The notes under the pieces are model-generated. The model worked only from the letters and a program-made list of their open reading frames with translations. It was not told where the DNA came from and ran no database searches. The position numbers and the translations under genes were made by a program. This document shows positions 6,845 through 15,499 of a stretch of 64,000 nucleotides of DNA, piece by piece. The stretch's first letter is position 1. Each line of letters begins with the position of its first letter. This DNA is from Apilactobacillus sp. (GTDB taxonomy: Bacteria; Bacillota; Bacilli; Lactobacillales; Lactobacillaceae), in assembly GCF_025290035.1 (NCBI RefSeq), contig NZ_JAMBKT010000002.1, positions 1 to 64,000 of the forward strand, given 5' to 3'.

Positions 6845-8233
6845 ATGCAACAACTTAGTGTTAAAGATTTATACACTAAAGACATTGAAGATAACACTGT
6901 CGTTGCTCTTGAAGGTTCAATCAAAACCATTCGCGGTTCAAAAAACATTAGTTTTATTGAATTAAACGATGGTTCTTGCTTCAAGAGTGCTCAAGTAATC
7001 GTTAAAAAGAGTAACGAAAACTTCGAAACAATTAGCAAATTACCAATTGCTTCTACTATCATTGTTGAAGGTGCATTTGTTAAAACTCCAGATGCTCCAC
7101 AACCATTTGAAGTCCATGGTGACAAAGTTGAACTAGTTGGTAAATCAGATTTAGATTACCCTCTACAAAAGAAAAAACAAACTTATGAATTCTTACGTAC
7201 TATTGCACATTTACGTCCACGTACTAATACTTTCTACTCAGTATTTAGAATTCGTTCACTAGCTTCATTTGCCGTTCATGAATATCTACAACACCAAGAT
7301 TTTGTTTACGTAAACACTCCAATCATCACAAGTAGTGATACTGAAGGTGCCGGTGAAATGTTCAGAGTTACTACAATGGACATGAACAACCTACCTAAAG
7401 ATGATCAAGGTAATGTTGATAACTCAAAAGATTTCTTCAAGACTGAAACTAACCTAACAGTTAGTGGTCAACTTCCTGAAGAAGCATTTACAATGGCATT
7501 CAAGAACGTATATACTTTCGGTCCTACTTTTAGAGCTGAAAACTCACATACTCCTCGTCATGCTTCAGAATTCTGGATGATTGAACCTGATATGGCATAC
7601 ACTCGTCTTCCAGGTATGATGGATGTTGCTGAAGGTCTTCTAAAATACGTTATCAACTACGTATTAGAACATGCTCAAGACGAACTAGCTTTCTTAGATG
7701 AAAACGTTAAACCTGGTTTAATTGAAAAACTAAAGAAAACTGCTAGCGAAGACTTTGCTCGTGTTACTTATACTGATGCCGTTAAGATTCTACAAGATGC
7801 AGATACTGAATTTAAAGTACCTGTTGAATGGGGAATTGATTTACAATCTGAACATGAAAGATACTTGTGTGAAGAAGTATACAAACGCCCTACTTTCTTA
7901 ACTGACTACCCACGTGATATCAAAGCATTCTACATGCGTGATAATGACGATGGTAAGACTGTTGCTGCAGCCGACTGTTTAGTACCAGGTATTGGTGAAA
8001 TCGTTGGTGGTAGTGAACGTGAAGAAAGATATGATGTCTTAAACGACAAGATTAAAGAATTTAACCTAAATCCAGAAGAATATGACTGGTACCAAGATCT
8101 TAGAAAATATGGTGAAATCAAACATTCCGGTTTCGGAATTGGTTTCGAACGTTTAGTTATGTACGTAACTGGAATGGAAAACATCAGAGATGTTATCCCA
8201 TTCCCACGTGAACCAGGTAGCGCTAAGTTTTAA
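6845..8233 (+). CDS. asnS: Asparaginyl-tRNA synthetase
   Basis: 462 residues. An OB-fold anticodon-binding domain (about 18-105) precedes a class II catalytic core. Motif 2 is [17 protein letters not shown] (about 230-246) and motif 3 is [19 protein letters not shown], ending in RDVIPFPR, which is typical of AsnRS rather than AspRS. It loads asparagine on tRNA-Asn with ATP in the cytoplasm. An Asn-specific T-box in its leader confirms the amino acid. The ATG follows GGAAAGGCGTGAA with a fairly long spacing. It forms a single-gene unit closed by a terminator. Confidence 0.97.
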   Translation: MQQLSVKDLYTKDIEDNTVVALEGSIKTIRGSKNISFIELNDGSCFKSAQVIVKKSNENFETISKLPIASTIIVEGAFVKTPDAPQPFEVHGDKVELVGKSDLDYPLQKKKQTYEFLRTIAHLRPRTNTFYSVFRIRSLASFAVHEYLQHQDFVYVNTPIITSSDTEGAGEMFRVTTMDMNNLPKDDQGNVDNSKDFFKTETNLTVSGQLPEEAFTMAFKNVYTFGPTFRAENSHTPRHASEFWMIEPDMAYTRLPGMMDVAEGLLKYVINYVLEHAQDELAFLDENVKPGLIEKLKKTASEDFARVTYTDAVKILQDADTEFKVPVEWGIDLQSEHERYLCEEVYKRPTFLTDYPRDIKAFYMRDNDDGKTVAAADCLVPGIGEIVGGSEREERYDVLNDKIKEFNLNPEEYDWYQDLRKYGEIKHSGFGIGFERLVMYVTGMENIRDVIPFPREPGSAKF

Positions 8234-8235
8234 TC

Positions 8236-8266
8236 AAAAAAGCATTCGTAATGAATGCTTTTTTTA
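8236..8266 (+). terminator. Terminator of asnS
   Basis: GCATTC (8242-8247) pairs with GAATGC (8253-8258), extended by flanking A/T, followed by a T run. The next gene's ribosome site starts right after it. Confidence 0.85.
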
Positions 8267-8283
8267 CTAAGGAGAATTTAAAC

Positions 8284-8823
8284 ATGAAAAAAATTGGCCT
8301 TATTTTAGGCAGTAATCTCCCTAGTCGTATCTGTCCCGAAATAGGCAATTGGGTACATAACAATTTAGATTCATCAGATTATGAAACTGAAGTACTAGAT
8401 TTAAGCCAAATCAATCTGCCCTTTTTAGACGAGACAGAAATACCTGCTAAACAACAATATCAAAAAGATCATTCTAAGGAATGGTCGCAAAAAATCAAAT
8501 CTTTGGATGCCGTTATTTTCCTTTATCCACAATATAACTGGGGATATCCTGCCGTTCTTAAGAATGCTATTGATTATCTAGCCAGTGAATGGCGTGATAA
8601 GAAAGTTTCATTTATCTCATATGGTAGTCATGGTGGACTACAAGCTCAAATCGCGCTTGACCTAGTTGCAGTCGGTTTAAAGATGGCTAAACTATCCACC
8701 AATCCATTGATTAACATCAATGCTGATATGTTCACCGATGATCATCAACTTATTAGTGGACAACTGGATAGACAAAAATATAAAATCGCATTACTTAAAA
8801 CAGAACTTGAATCAATTATTTAA
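8284..8823 (+). CDS. NAD(P)H-dependent FMN reductase family protein
   Basis: 179 residues from the ATG at 8284, which has AAGGAG 9 nt upstream. The flavodoxin-like fold is shown by LILGSNLPSR (6-15, the FMN phosphate loop) and YPQYNWGYPAVLKNAIDYL (about 83-101), the signature of the NADPH-dependent FMN reductase family. It would pass electrons from NAD(P)H through FMN to quinones, azo compounds or other acceptors. It starts 18 nt past the asnS terminator, so it may live on read-through. The electron acceptor is not visible. Confidence 0.85.
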   Translation: MKKIGLILGSNLPSRICPEIGNWVHNNLDSSDYETEVLDLSQINLPFLDETEIPAKQQYQKDHSKEWSQKIKSLDAVIFLYPQYNWGYPAVLKNAIDYLASEWRDKKVSFISYGSHGGLQAQIALDLVAVGLKMAKLSTNPLININADMFTDDHQLISGQLDRQKYKIALLKTELESII

Positions 8824-8824
8824 C

Positions 8825-8858
8825 AAAAAAGCAAGCTGAATTATTCAGCTTGCTTTTT
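8825..8858. terminator. Bidirectional terminator between convergent genes
   Basis: AAAAAGCAAGCTGAA (8826-8840) pairs with its exact complement (8844-8858) around a 3-nt loop. It terminates the FMN reductase gene and covers the end of the minus-strand 108-residue gene. Confidence 0.93.
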
Positions 8859-9167
8859 TATGTTGCCATCAGGGTCAATATCAAAGGTGCCTAAATCTCC
8901 ATCCAATCCCTTTTGGATGTCAGATTTAGAGATACCTTGAATTGTGAAGATGTTTTTTTCAAAGTCAAAGAAACGAGGAACCATTATTAACTCATCATTT
9001 TCTCGATGTAAAAATTCTTTTAACAATTGCTCAGCGTCTACAAATGATTCGACCTTGGCTTCTTTGTTAACTAAATTAGTAGTGGGAAAAAAGTAACCGA
9101 ATTCGCCTCTACACTTCACTTTAATTAAATTTTTATGTCTTTCCAGTACGGTAATAAGTTGATTCAT
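8841..9167 (-). CDS. Small hypothetical protein
   Basis: 108 residues, soluble, acidic C-terminus (DGDLGTFDIDPDG). No family recognised. The ATG is preceded by GAGGGATG at good spacing. The alternating charged and hydrophobic pattern suggests a small alpha/beta fold. The stop codon lies within the bidirectional terminator. Neighbours give no functional hint. Confidence 0.65.
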   Translation of the reverse strand: MNQLITVLERHKNLIKVKCRGEFGYFFPTTNLVNKEAKVESFVDAEQLLKEFLHRENDELIMVPRFFDFEKNIFTIQGISKSDIQKGLDGDLGTFDIDPDGNIKKQAE

Positions 9168-9254
9168 TAAACATCCCTCTATAATTAATCTAAATTAATT
9201 ATACATATTCATTAACTGATTTAAAATAAATCAGCCCATCATCTTTCATAAACG

Positions 9255-9271
9255 TTAAGATTATCTTAAGA
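9255..9271 (+). promoter_or_regulatory. TTAAGA-N5-TTAAGA direct repeat upstream of the DUF308 gene
   Basis: TTAAGA (9255-9260) and TTAAGA (9266-9271) are 11 bp apart, as in OmpR-family operators. A TATAAT (9309-9314) follows 37 nt later. It is the same arrangement as at 2857-2873. Function inferred. Confidence 0.45.
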
Positions 9272-9345
9272 ATGCCTGTCGAATACACTTAACATGATTT
9301 CAGTGAACTATAATGAAATTATCAATACTAAAAGAGGTGAAAATA

Positions 9346-9852
9346 ATGAATAAACTAAATCAATTTGATCCTTTTTCATTCATCGTAGGTATTCTAGGTG
9401 TGATTGTTGGAATTATAACGCTAAATCGTCCTGATATTACATTTAGCACTATCGTAATAATTGTGGCTGTCTTTTCAATTATTACTGGTATTTTCAAAAT
9501 CACCCACTTATCTGATATTTTTGAATCTAAAACTTGGATCATTTTTAATAGTATCATAGATATCCTTATCGGTATTTTAATGCTTTTCAATGCTGCATTC
9601 GGAATTTTATACATTGCTATTTTCTTTGCAATCATGTTTATTTTAGATTCTTTAACAGCATTATCACTAGCCAAATACATCAAGGATATTAGCCATGGAT
9701 GGTATGTTATGGATATAACTTTTGCAGTTGTCGGAATTGTGGTAGGAATTTTACTTCTTGCTTCCCCTGTTGCTTCAGCTATATCAGTCGCACTCCTAGT
9801 TGGATTATTCTTCTTAGTGAATGGAATTTTACGAATTGTTCATTCAATCTAA
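9346..9852 (+). CDS. DUF308 (HdeD-family) membrane protein
   Basis: 168 residues from the ATG at 9346, chosen for the preceding AGAGGTGA. Six hydrophobic helices alternate with short loops, with the repeated pattern GIIxLxxPxxx and GILLLASP that marks the HdeD/DUF308 family. In enteric bacteria HdeD is an acid-resistance membrane protein. In lactic acid bacteria the role is unproven; stress response is a reasonable guess. A TTAAGA-type operator candidate lies upstream. The gene is monocistronic with a shared terminator. Confidence 0.85.
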   Translation: MNKLNQFDPFSFIVGILGVIVGIITLNRPDITFSTIVIIVAVFSIITGIFKITHLSDIFESKTWIIFNSIIDILIGILMLFNAAFGILYIAIFFAIMFILDSLTALSLAKYIKDISHGWYVMDITFAVVGIVVGILLLASPVASAISVALLVGLFFLVNGILRIVHSI

Positions 9853-9856
9853 CATC

Positions 9857-9891
9857 AAAAAAGACCTGCCAATTTGGCAGGTCTTTTTTAT
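9857..9891. terminator. Bidirectional terminator, DUF308 gene and sugar transporter
   Basis: GACCTGCC (9863-9870) pairs with GGCAGGTC (9876-9883) around AATTT, with A and T runs on either side. Confidence 0.92.
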
Positions 9892-10760
9892 TATTCAAGA
9901 TGTCCAATTAAGATTGCTGAGATAACAATCATTAATAGACCAACTACTGTAAATGTAATTTCTTTCTTATTCTTGTGTTCTTTTAGAATAATCAAACCAC
10001 CGATAGTTGAAACAACCACGTTCATTTGAGTTAATGGGAAAGCATTAGCAACACCATTTAGTTTTAATGATGTTAGGTAAGCTAATGTACCTAATCCACC
10101 AAGAATTCCGATGATTCCACTCTTCATAGTTACTTTTGACTTCAAGTAACCAAATGTTTCTGATCCATTTAGAACGAAGGCAACAATCAATGCACCTAAC
10201 ATCATTCCGAATGTTTGTGGTAATAAACCAACTAAACCAGAAGCGTTAGTGATTCTTGGGAATACAGAACATGCTGTGTATCCGAATGAACCAATTACTA
10301 ACAATGGAATTCCGGCTTTGTAGTCCATCTTCTTTCTAACCACTTTTTTATCAACATAGCTGGTACAAGTAGTTCCAAGGATTAGAAGTGCGATACTTAA
10401 GAATCCAATTAATTTAGCTAATGGGCTACCCCATTCTCCGAAGAAGATAACACCGCAAAGTGGAATTTCAATTAATTGTAGTCCAGTTGAAATTGGCATT
10501 GCTGATGATACGTTCATCTTAGTAAATGAACTGAATTGCATGTATTGAGCAACTGCCCATGCAACCCCTCCTAAGAATGGCCATAGGAATTCGTTGAATG
10601 AAATTGCTGGTCTAGTAAATATGTAGATTACAATTCCGACAATTAGTTGTCCGTATCCAGTTCCTAATAGTTGTTCGATTGGTTTACCACCAAACTTGGT
10701 AGCAATTAGAGGACCTACACCCCAAAGTAGTGCAGGTAATATTCCGATTAAGATGTCCAT
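9891..10760 (-). CDS. GRP-family sugar uptake protein (GlcU/RbsU type)
   Basis: 289 residues in ten hydrophobic helices arranged as two five-helix halves, the layout of the glucose/ribose porter family of the drug/metabolite superfamily. Typical blocks are LPALLWGVGPLIATKFGG (9-26) and GTLAYLTSLKLNGVANAFPL (about 220-239). It probably imports a monosaccharide (glucose or ribose) with protons. A promoter with a cre-like CcpA site over its -35 suggests repression by preferred sugars. No sugar kinase gene is adjacent, so the substrate cannot be fixed from context. Confidence 0.88.
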   Translation of the reverse strand: MDILIGILPALLWGVGPLIATKFGGKPIEQLLGTGYGQLIVGIVIYIFTRPAISFNEFLWPFLGGVAWAVAQYMQFSSFTKMNVSSAMPISTGLQLIEIPLCGVIFFGEWGSPLAKLIGFLSIALLILGTTCTSYVDKKVVRKKMDYKAGIPLLVIGSFGYTACSVFPRITNASGLVGLLPQTFGMMLGALIVAFVLNGSETFGYLKSKVTMKSGIIGILGGLGTLAYLTSLKLNGVANAFPLTQMNVVVSTIGGLIILKEHKNKKEITFTVVGLLMIVISAILIGHLE

Positions 10761-10819
10761 CTTAACACTTCCTTTTTACACTTATTATGATTTTATTGTC
10801 ATTTTTTATCGATTAATAA

Positions 10820-10835
10820 TTGGGGCTATCCCCAA
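10820..10835. repeat. GC-rich hairpin in the sugar transporter leader
   Basis: TTGGGG-CTAT-CCCCAA is a perfect 6-bp inverted repeat in otherwise AT-rich leader DNA, close to the predicted transcript start. It could stabilise the mRNA 5' end or bind a regulator. Confidence 0.4.
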
Positions 10836-10847
10836 CTAACAATGATT

Positions 10848-10885
10848 ATTATACAATCATGTCATTTTATAGTAAAGCGCTTACA
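10848..10885 (-). promoter_or_regulatory. Promoter with overlapping cre-like CcpA site
   Basis: On the minus strand TATAAT (10848-10853) is preceded after 17 bp by TTTACT (10871-10876). The -35 is overlapped by GTAAAGCGCTTACA (10872-10885), which matches most defined positions of the cre consensus except the first two. Binding of CcpA with phosphorylated HPr would block this promoter. hprK, which makes HPr(Ser-P), is in this window. Confidence 0.55.
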
Positions 10886-10935
10886 TTTAATTTCTTCAAT
10901 AATTAACTAATTCTTAATAATTTATAACAAATAGT

Positions 10936-10968
10936 AAAAAAGCACGACTAAAAGTCGTACCATTTTTA
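10936..10968 (-). terminator. Terminator of the CorA-family gene
   Basis: ACGACT (10944-10949) pairs with AGTCGT (10953-10958); A and T flanks extend the helix. It overlaps the corA stop at 10966. Confidence 0.65.
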
Positions 10969-11856
10969 CAAATCATGATGTTTTTTCAAGTAGTATAGCA
11001 TCCAGTAAATAATTGCGACTGTAATTACCAATGTAAAGAACCATGACCAACTACTATTGGCAAATGGTAATACCCCAACGTTCATACCGTAGAACCCACT
11101 AATAATTGGTGGAATTGCTAAAATCAATGACCAAACAGTCAAAACTTTCATGACATCATTCAAGTTGTTATTAATAATGTTACTGTATGTATCTTCAATT
11201 TGACTAACAATTTCATCTAGCACATCAAACATGTACTTGCTTTCATCGTATTCAACAGCAACATCATCAATGTGTTGATCCTGGCGATGGTTAAATGAAA
11301 TTGGAATTTCAAAGTTATCACTAGATTTTTGTAGTTGATTAATCGCCATTATGTTAGCGGCTGTAGCTGTTTTTAAGTATACAAGGTCGTTCTTTAAAAT
11401 CGCAATTTCATTTAGATGACGATTGTTAACGCGACTTTTATTACGACTATTTTGTAAGTTTTCAACAGATTCGTTAATTTGATCCAACTTGTTCATATAT
11501 GGCTTATTAATTCTTTGAAGCATATTGAAAATCATATCAAACTTATTACATCTGGTTTCTTGTTTGATGCGGTATCTGGAATCACTCTTAGTAATAATTA
11601 AATCATTAGTGAAAGCAATAATAACCGGTGCGGTTTGTACGTTTTCATCTTGTCCAGAAATCAACGCACGCATGATCATAACGGAGTACTTCTTAACCGT
11701 ATTATATTCAAAACGTGAATGTTCATGAGCATCCAACATGTACCCTTTTAGGATATTAGGTAATTTATATTCGTCGATTGTATCAACAACCTCTTTGGTA
11801 TTTGCATCAACCATTTCCACCCATTTGGAATCAGTTAATTGATGTATTTTAATCAA
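10966..11856 (-). CDS. corA: CorA-family magnesium/divalent cation transporter
   Basis: 296 residues. A long soluble alpha-helical N-terminal part (1-235) forms the cytoplasmic funnel, and two C-terminal membrane helices (about 236-258 and 268-290) flank the signature GMN in SGFYGMNVGVLP. CorA channels form pentamers and import Mg2+ or export other divalent cations. The start is TTG at 11856: it has AAAGGGG 8 nt upstream and no ATG is nearby. The gene is divergent from the MFS exporter and has its own terminator. Confidence 0.92.
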   Translation of the reverse strand: MIKIHQLTDSKWVEMVDANTKEVVDTIDEYKLPNILKGYMLDAHEHSRFEYNTVKKYSVMIMRALISGQDENVQTAPVIIAFTNDLIITKSDSRYRIKQETRCNKFDMIFNMLQRINKPYMNKLDQINESVENLQNSRNKSRVNNRHLNEIAILKNDLVYLKTATAANIMAINQLQKSSDNFEIPISFNHRQDQHIDDVAVEYDESKYMFDVLDEIVSQIEDTYSNIINNNLNDVMKVLTVWSLILAIPPIISGFYGMNVGVLPFANSSWSWFFTLVITVAIIYWMLYYLKKHHDL

Positions 11857-11931
11857 ATCAATTGCCCCTTTCTTATTAATTAATCGTTTTAGTTTCCTTC
11901 TTTATGATATTCATGGCCTTTTCAATTATTA

Positions 11932-11940
11932 TGATATACT
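11932..11940 (+). promoter_or_regulatory. Extended -10 promoter for the MFS gene
   Basis: TGATATACT is an extended -10 (TGnTATACT) about 33 nt before the AT-rich start region of the exporter. No good -35 is seen. Confidence 0.45.
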
Positions 11941-12005
11941 TTTTTATGACATCTTTTGAAAGGACATGATTTATTATTAGCAATTATATTAAAGTTGCTC
12001 TATTA

Positions 12006-13337
12006 ATGGCATCCAGTTTATTCATGCAATTTTTAGATGCAACCATTGTAACTACCGCACTTCCTTATATCGGAAGAAGCCTAAACGTGCCGACTTCTTC
12101 TCTTTCATTAACTGTCAGCATTTACTTTATCACCATGGCAATTTTTATTCCACTAAGTGGATGGATTGCTAAACGCATTGGTAAGAAAAACGCTTGGTTA
12201 ATCGCGACTTTATTATTTGTATTAAGCTCATTAGGTGACGCTTTAGCTCCTAGTTTTGCGGTCCTTTTAATTAGTCGTTTCGTGCAAGGGTTTGCTGGAT
12301 CATTAATGACTCCAACCGCCCGCTTAATTATGTTGGAAAGAACTCCTTCAAACCAACTATTACGAATGGCAAACTACCTAGTTTGGCCAGCGCTTATTGC
12401 TCCAGCGATTGCACCAATTATTGGTGGATTTTTCGTTAAATATCTAACTTGGCAATGGATTTTCCTAATTAACGTTCCAATTGGTTTATTAGCTATTCTA
12501 ATCGGAATCAAGTTAGTCGAAAAAGATTCGAAGAAAAGCAAAGATAAATTTGATTTTATCGGTTTTCTAGAAATCGCAATCTCATCTGGATTCATTTTAA
12601 TAGGTGCAGAAATTGCCACATATGGTCGTAATTTCTGGCCTATTGCCGGTTTATTAGTGTTGCTTGGTTTATTCATGATCCTAGTGGTCGGCTATCATCT
12701 TTCACATGTAAAGACTCCATTATTTGATATTAAAGCCCTAAAGGTTAGTTCTTTTAGAATTTATCAAACTGGTGGAACCTTCCTATGGCTATCAGTAGGG
12801 GCACTTCCCTACCTACTAACCGTGTATCTACAAACTGTTTTTCACTGGTCAGCTTTGGTAGCCGGATATTACGTGATTTTCGTTTTCATTGGAAACATTG
12901 GTATTAAGCCTTTTACGAACGTTATAATTCGCAGCATTAAGTATAAAGCTTCATTATTAATTGCATTATTCACAGTCGCAATTAGTACAGCCGCTTTAGC
13001 AATGATTCGCCCAACAACATTCGGTGTCATCATTTCCGGATTAGCGTTTATTTCAGGATGTGGACGTTCCTTAGCTTTGACTTGCTATAACGCGGTCACA
13101 TTCTCAGAAATCCCAATTGAAGAAAGAAATTCAGCCAATACACTTAGTTCCGTTTTACAAACAATGGCCCAAGGGTTAGGTGTTTCTCTTATAACAGTTG
13201 TCGTTTCTGCATTATCAAGTTTCTTCCCAGAAAACCAATCATATGAAATTGGATTTGCCTTTCTAGGAATCTTAATGTTATATCCAATTATTGAAGTGGC
13301 TATTCAACCAAAAAACTTTGGTAGTAGCGCTTTATAA
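12006..13337 (+). CDS. MFS drug exporter, DHA2 (EmrB/QacA) type
   Basis: 443 residues from the first ATG. The N-terminal helix carries FMQFLDATIVTTALPYIG, the family signature around the first-helix Asp. The loop motif GWIAKRIGKKNAW and the motif-C-like WPALIAPAIAPIIGG follow. It has about twelve to fourteen helices and would export drugs or other organic compounds with protons. This start has no ribosome site and shortens the usual N-terminus. Upstream codons are open back to 11970, and GAAAGGA (11958-11964) is well spaced for an ATT codon at 11973, which would add 11 residues. The conservative start is reported here. Confidence 0.85.
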   Translation: MASSLFMQFLDATIVTTALPYIGRSLNVPTSSLSLTVSIYFITMAIFIPLSGWIAKRIGKKNAWLIATLLFVLSSLGDALAPSFAVLLISRFVQGFAGSLMTPTARLIMLERTPSNQLLRMANYLVWPALIAPAIAPIIGGFFVKYLTWQWIFLINVPIGLLAILIGIKLVEKDSKKSKDKFDFIGFLEIAISSGFILIGAEIATYGRNFWPIAGLLVLLGLFMILVVGYHLSHVKTPLFDIKALKVSSFRIYQTGGTFLWLSVGALPYLLTVYLQTVFHWSALVAGYYVIFVFIGNIGIKPFTNVIIRSIKYKASLLIALFTVAISTAALAMIRPTTFGVIISGLAFISGCGRSLALTCYNAVTFSEIPIEERNSANTLSSVLQTMAQGLGVSLITVVVSALSSFFPENQSYEIGFAFLGILMLYPIIEVAIQPKNFGSSAL

Positions 13338-13342
13338 AAAGT

Positions 13343-13378
13343 AAAAAGATGGTATCTATATTGATGCCATCTTTTTTA
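13343..13378. terminator. Bidirectional terminator, MFS gene and SDR gene
   Basis: AAAAAGATGG (13343-13352) pairs with CCATCTTTTT (13367-13376), with inner ATC/GAT pairing. Confidence 0.85.
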
Positions 13379-13379
13379 T

Positions 13380-14165
13380 TTATCCGCGGCCTTTTTTAAA
13401 CTCTGGATAAAGTTTCATTCCACCATCAACGTAAATTGTTTCACCAGTTACGTATGATGATTCACTAGAAGCTAACCACGCTGCGGCTGCTGCAACTTCT
13501 TCTGGTTTCCCAATTCTGTTCATTGGTACTAATTCAGCTGTGTCAGCATAAGCTTTTGGATCAGCAAATTTCTTCGCATTAATTGGTGTGTTAATTGCAC
13601 CAGGTGCGATGGAATTAACTCTAATGTTATTAGGAGCATATTCTTTAGCAACCGTTTCAGTAAATAACTTACTTCCACCCTTTGATGCTGAATAATCAGC
13701 AAAATGAGGCCAAGAAATTGTTTGATGAACAGAAGACATGTTAATAATGTTTCCTGCTTGATTGTGATCTAAGAAGTAATTTAATGCTGCTTTGGTACCT
13801 AAGAAAGTACCAGTTAAGTTAACATCAATTACTCGTTGCCAATCTTTTAATTCTAACTTATGTGTAGGAACTTCTTTTTCCATCCCCGCATTATTAATAA
13901 ATAAGTCTAATCCACCAAATTCTTCTTCGGCAGTCTTAACTAACTTATTTACATCTTCTTCTTTCGAAACATCAGCTTGAACGGCTACTGCATCTCCACC
14001 ATTTTGCTTAATTTGATCAACGGCTACTTGCGCACCGTTTTGATCAGAATGATAGTTGAAAACTAATTTCATGTGTTCTTGCGCTAAACGTAAAGCAATT
14101 GCCTTTCCAATCCCCTTGGAAGCACCAGTAACGACTGCTACTTTGCCATTTAAATCTGTGTACAT
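13380..14165 (-). CDS. Glucose 1-dehydrogenase-like SDR
   Basis: 261 residues from the ATG at 14165, which has GAAGGGA 9 nt upstream and gives exactly the length of Bacillus glucose dehydrogenase. Motifs are VTGASKGIG (12-20, cofactor), NNAGME (about 89-94), catalytic Ser in NMSSVHQ, YSASKGG (Tyr-x-x-x-Lys), and GAINTPINAKKFADP. The C-terminus ends GRG as in Bacillus enzymes. It would oxidise glucose to gluconolactone with NAD(P)+, or another sugar or alcohol. It lies 75 nt past the permease gene on the same strand and might be cotranscribed with it. Confidence 0.88.
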   Translation of the reverse strand: MYTDLNGKVAVVTGASKGIGKAIALRLAQEHMKLVFNYHSDQNGAQVAVDQIKQNGGDAVAVQADVSKEEDVNKLVKTAEEEFGGLDLFINNAGMEKEVPTHKLELKDWQRVIDVNLTGTFLGTKAALNYFLDHNQAGNIINMSSVHQTISWPHFADYSASKGGSKLFTETVAKEYAPNNIRVNSIAPGAINTPINAKKFADPKAYADTAELVPMNRIGKPEEVAAAAAWLASSESSYVTGETIYVDGGMKLYPEFKKGRG

Positions 14166-14240
14166 ATCAATCATTCCCTTCGAATTTAAGTGAATAACAT
14201 AATTATTACACAAAAAATGAGAAAGTTTAGTGAATTTCTA

Positions 14241-15341
14241 TTATATTAAGATAATCTTTATAATTATTAAGATTATTAATAAACCGATATTTAGTCCGGT
14301 AAAAATTTTGATAAAGTTAAGTCTTTCATCCCTTGCATAATTAGCAATTTGTTTAAACGCTAATAAATTGGCGAGAGAAGCAACTAACGTCCCTAACCCA
14401 CCAATCGACACTCCCCAATATATCGCACTAAAATGACCGGAAAATTTAGCAATTAAGACTGCACAAGGAACATTGCTGATAATTTGACTAATTCCGATTG
14501 ATGTTAAAAATGTGCTTTGCGGTGTTTTAATAAAATGATCAATATATTCAGATACAATTGGCATCTTACTTATCATTCCAACAATTAAAAAGAAGAAAAC
14601 AAACGTAATTAATAATGAATAATCAATTTTAACAAGCATTTTTGGATTTAATTTAGTGGATTTCCATATCACTAATATTAATGGAATTAAGATATTAATA
14701 ATATTAAATTGAGACAATAAAACTATCGTAAATAACCCGATCACCCATACTAAATCCATTCTTTTTATGGTGGGGATTGGAATAGATTGTAATCCAATCT
14801 CTTTTTTATGATTTAGATTCACTAGAATTATCATGATAACAATCCCAACGAATAAAATCTGCAGTGATTGTGCCATAAAATCGATGAAACCAACCTGAAA
14901 ATTTTCAACTAAAAAAACATTTTGAGGATTCCCTATCGGCGTAACTGCACTACCCATGTTTGCAGCAATCGTTATCAACGATACTGGATAAGCAATATTT
15001 AATTGATACTGTTTGGCAATCAATATGTATAATGGCACCAATGTAATTATTGCGACGTCATTAGTAACTATCATGGAACCAAAAAAAGATAATATTACTA
15101 ACCATGCATTTATTTGGCGCGAATTGGAAACATGATTTATAATCAAGGCACTAAAATAATTCAATATGTTAGTTTCTTTTACGATTTCAATAATTAACAT
15201 TAAATTGAATAAGATTAAAATTGTATTCACATCAATATCATGAAAATCTGGTTGCTTGAAAAACATCAATATAATAAAGATTGTTAAAACGATTTTAACG
15301 ACATTATCTTTAGCTATATTTTTAAATAAAGTAGTTATCAT
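14241..15341 (-). CDS. SLC13/ArsB-NhaD-type permease
   Basis: 366 residues with about ten to eleven hydrophobic helices. Hairpin motifs typical of the ion transporter superfamily are FFGSMIVTNDVAIITLVPLY (about 84-103) and MGSAVTPIGNPQNVFL. The length fits YbiR-like anion permeases. The transported ion (citrate or other dicarboxylate, or another anion) cannot be told. The ATG has AAAGGGG 13 nt before it, a long spacing. It is divergent from kup. Confidence 0.8.
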   Translation of the reverse strand: MITTLFKNIAKDNVVKIVLTIFIILMFFKQPDFHDIDVNTILILFNLMLIIEIVKETNILNYFSALIINHVSNSRQINAWLVILSFFGSMIVTNDVAIITLVPLYILIAKQYQLNIAYPVSLITIAANMGSAVTPIGNPQNVFLVENFQVGFIDFMAQSLQILFVGIVIMIILVNLNHKKEIGLQSIPIPTIKRMDLVWVIGLFTIVLLSQFNIINILIPLILVIWKSTKLNPKMLVKIDYSLLITFVFFFLIVGMISKMPIVSEYIDHFIKTPQSTFLTSIGISQIISNVPCAVLIAKFSGHFSAIYWGVSIGGLGTLVASLANLLAFKQIANYARDERLNFIKIFTGLNIGLLIILIIIKIILI

Positions 15342-15499
15342 ATTGGTAAACGACCCCTTTTCTTAGAATTTTTATACCATTAAATTTAACATTTAATAGA
15401 ACCTTTTTCATTTTTTTCTTTAAACTAGCTTAAAATAGTGGTAAATTGTACTTTATTAATGTGTGAATTTTTACATAATTATTTTTGGAGGATTTAGTC

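Noticed and set aside
9360..9683. 107-codon minus-strand frame inside the DUF308 gene
   Set aside because: Complementary shadow of a membrane protein gene; no start signals.
15342..15499. c-di-AMP (ydaO) riboswitch before kup
   Set aside because: The leader is too short and lacks the conserved GC-rich helices.
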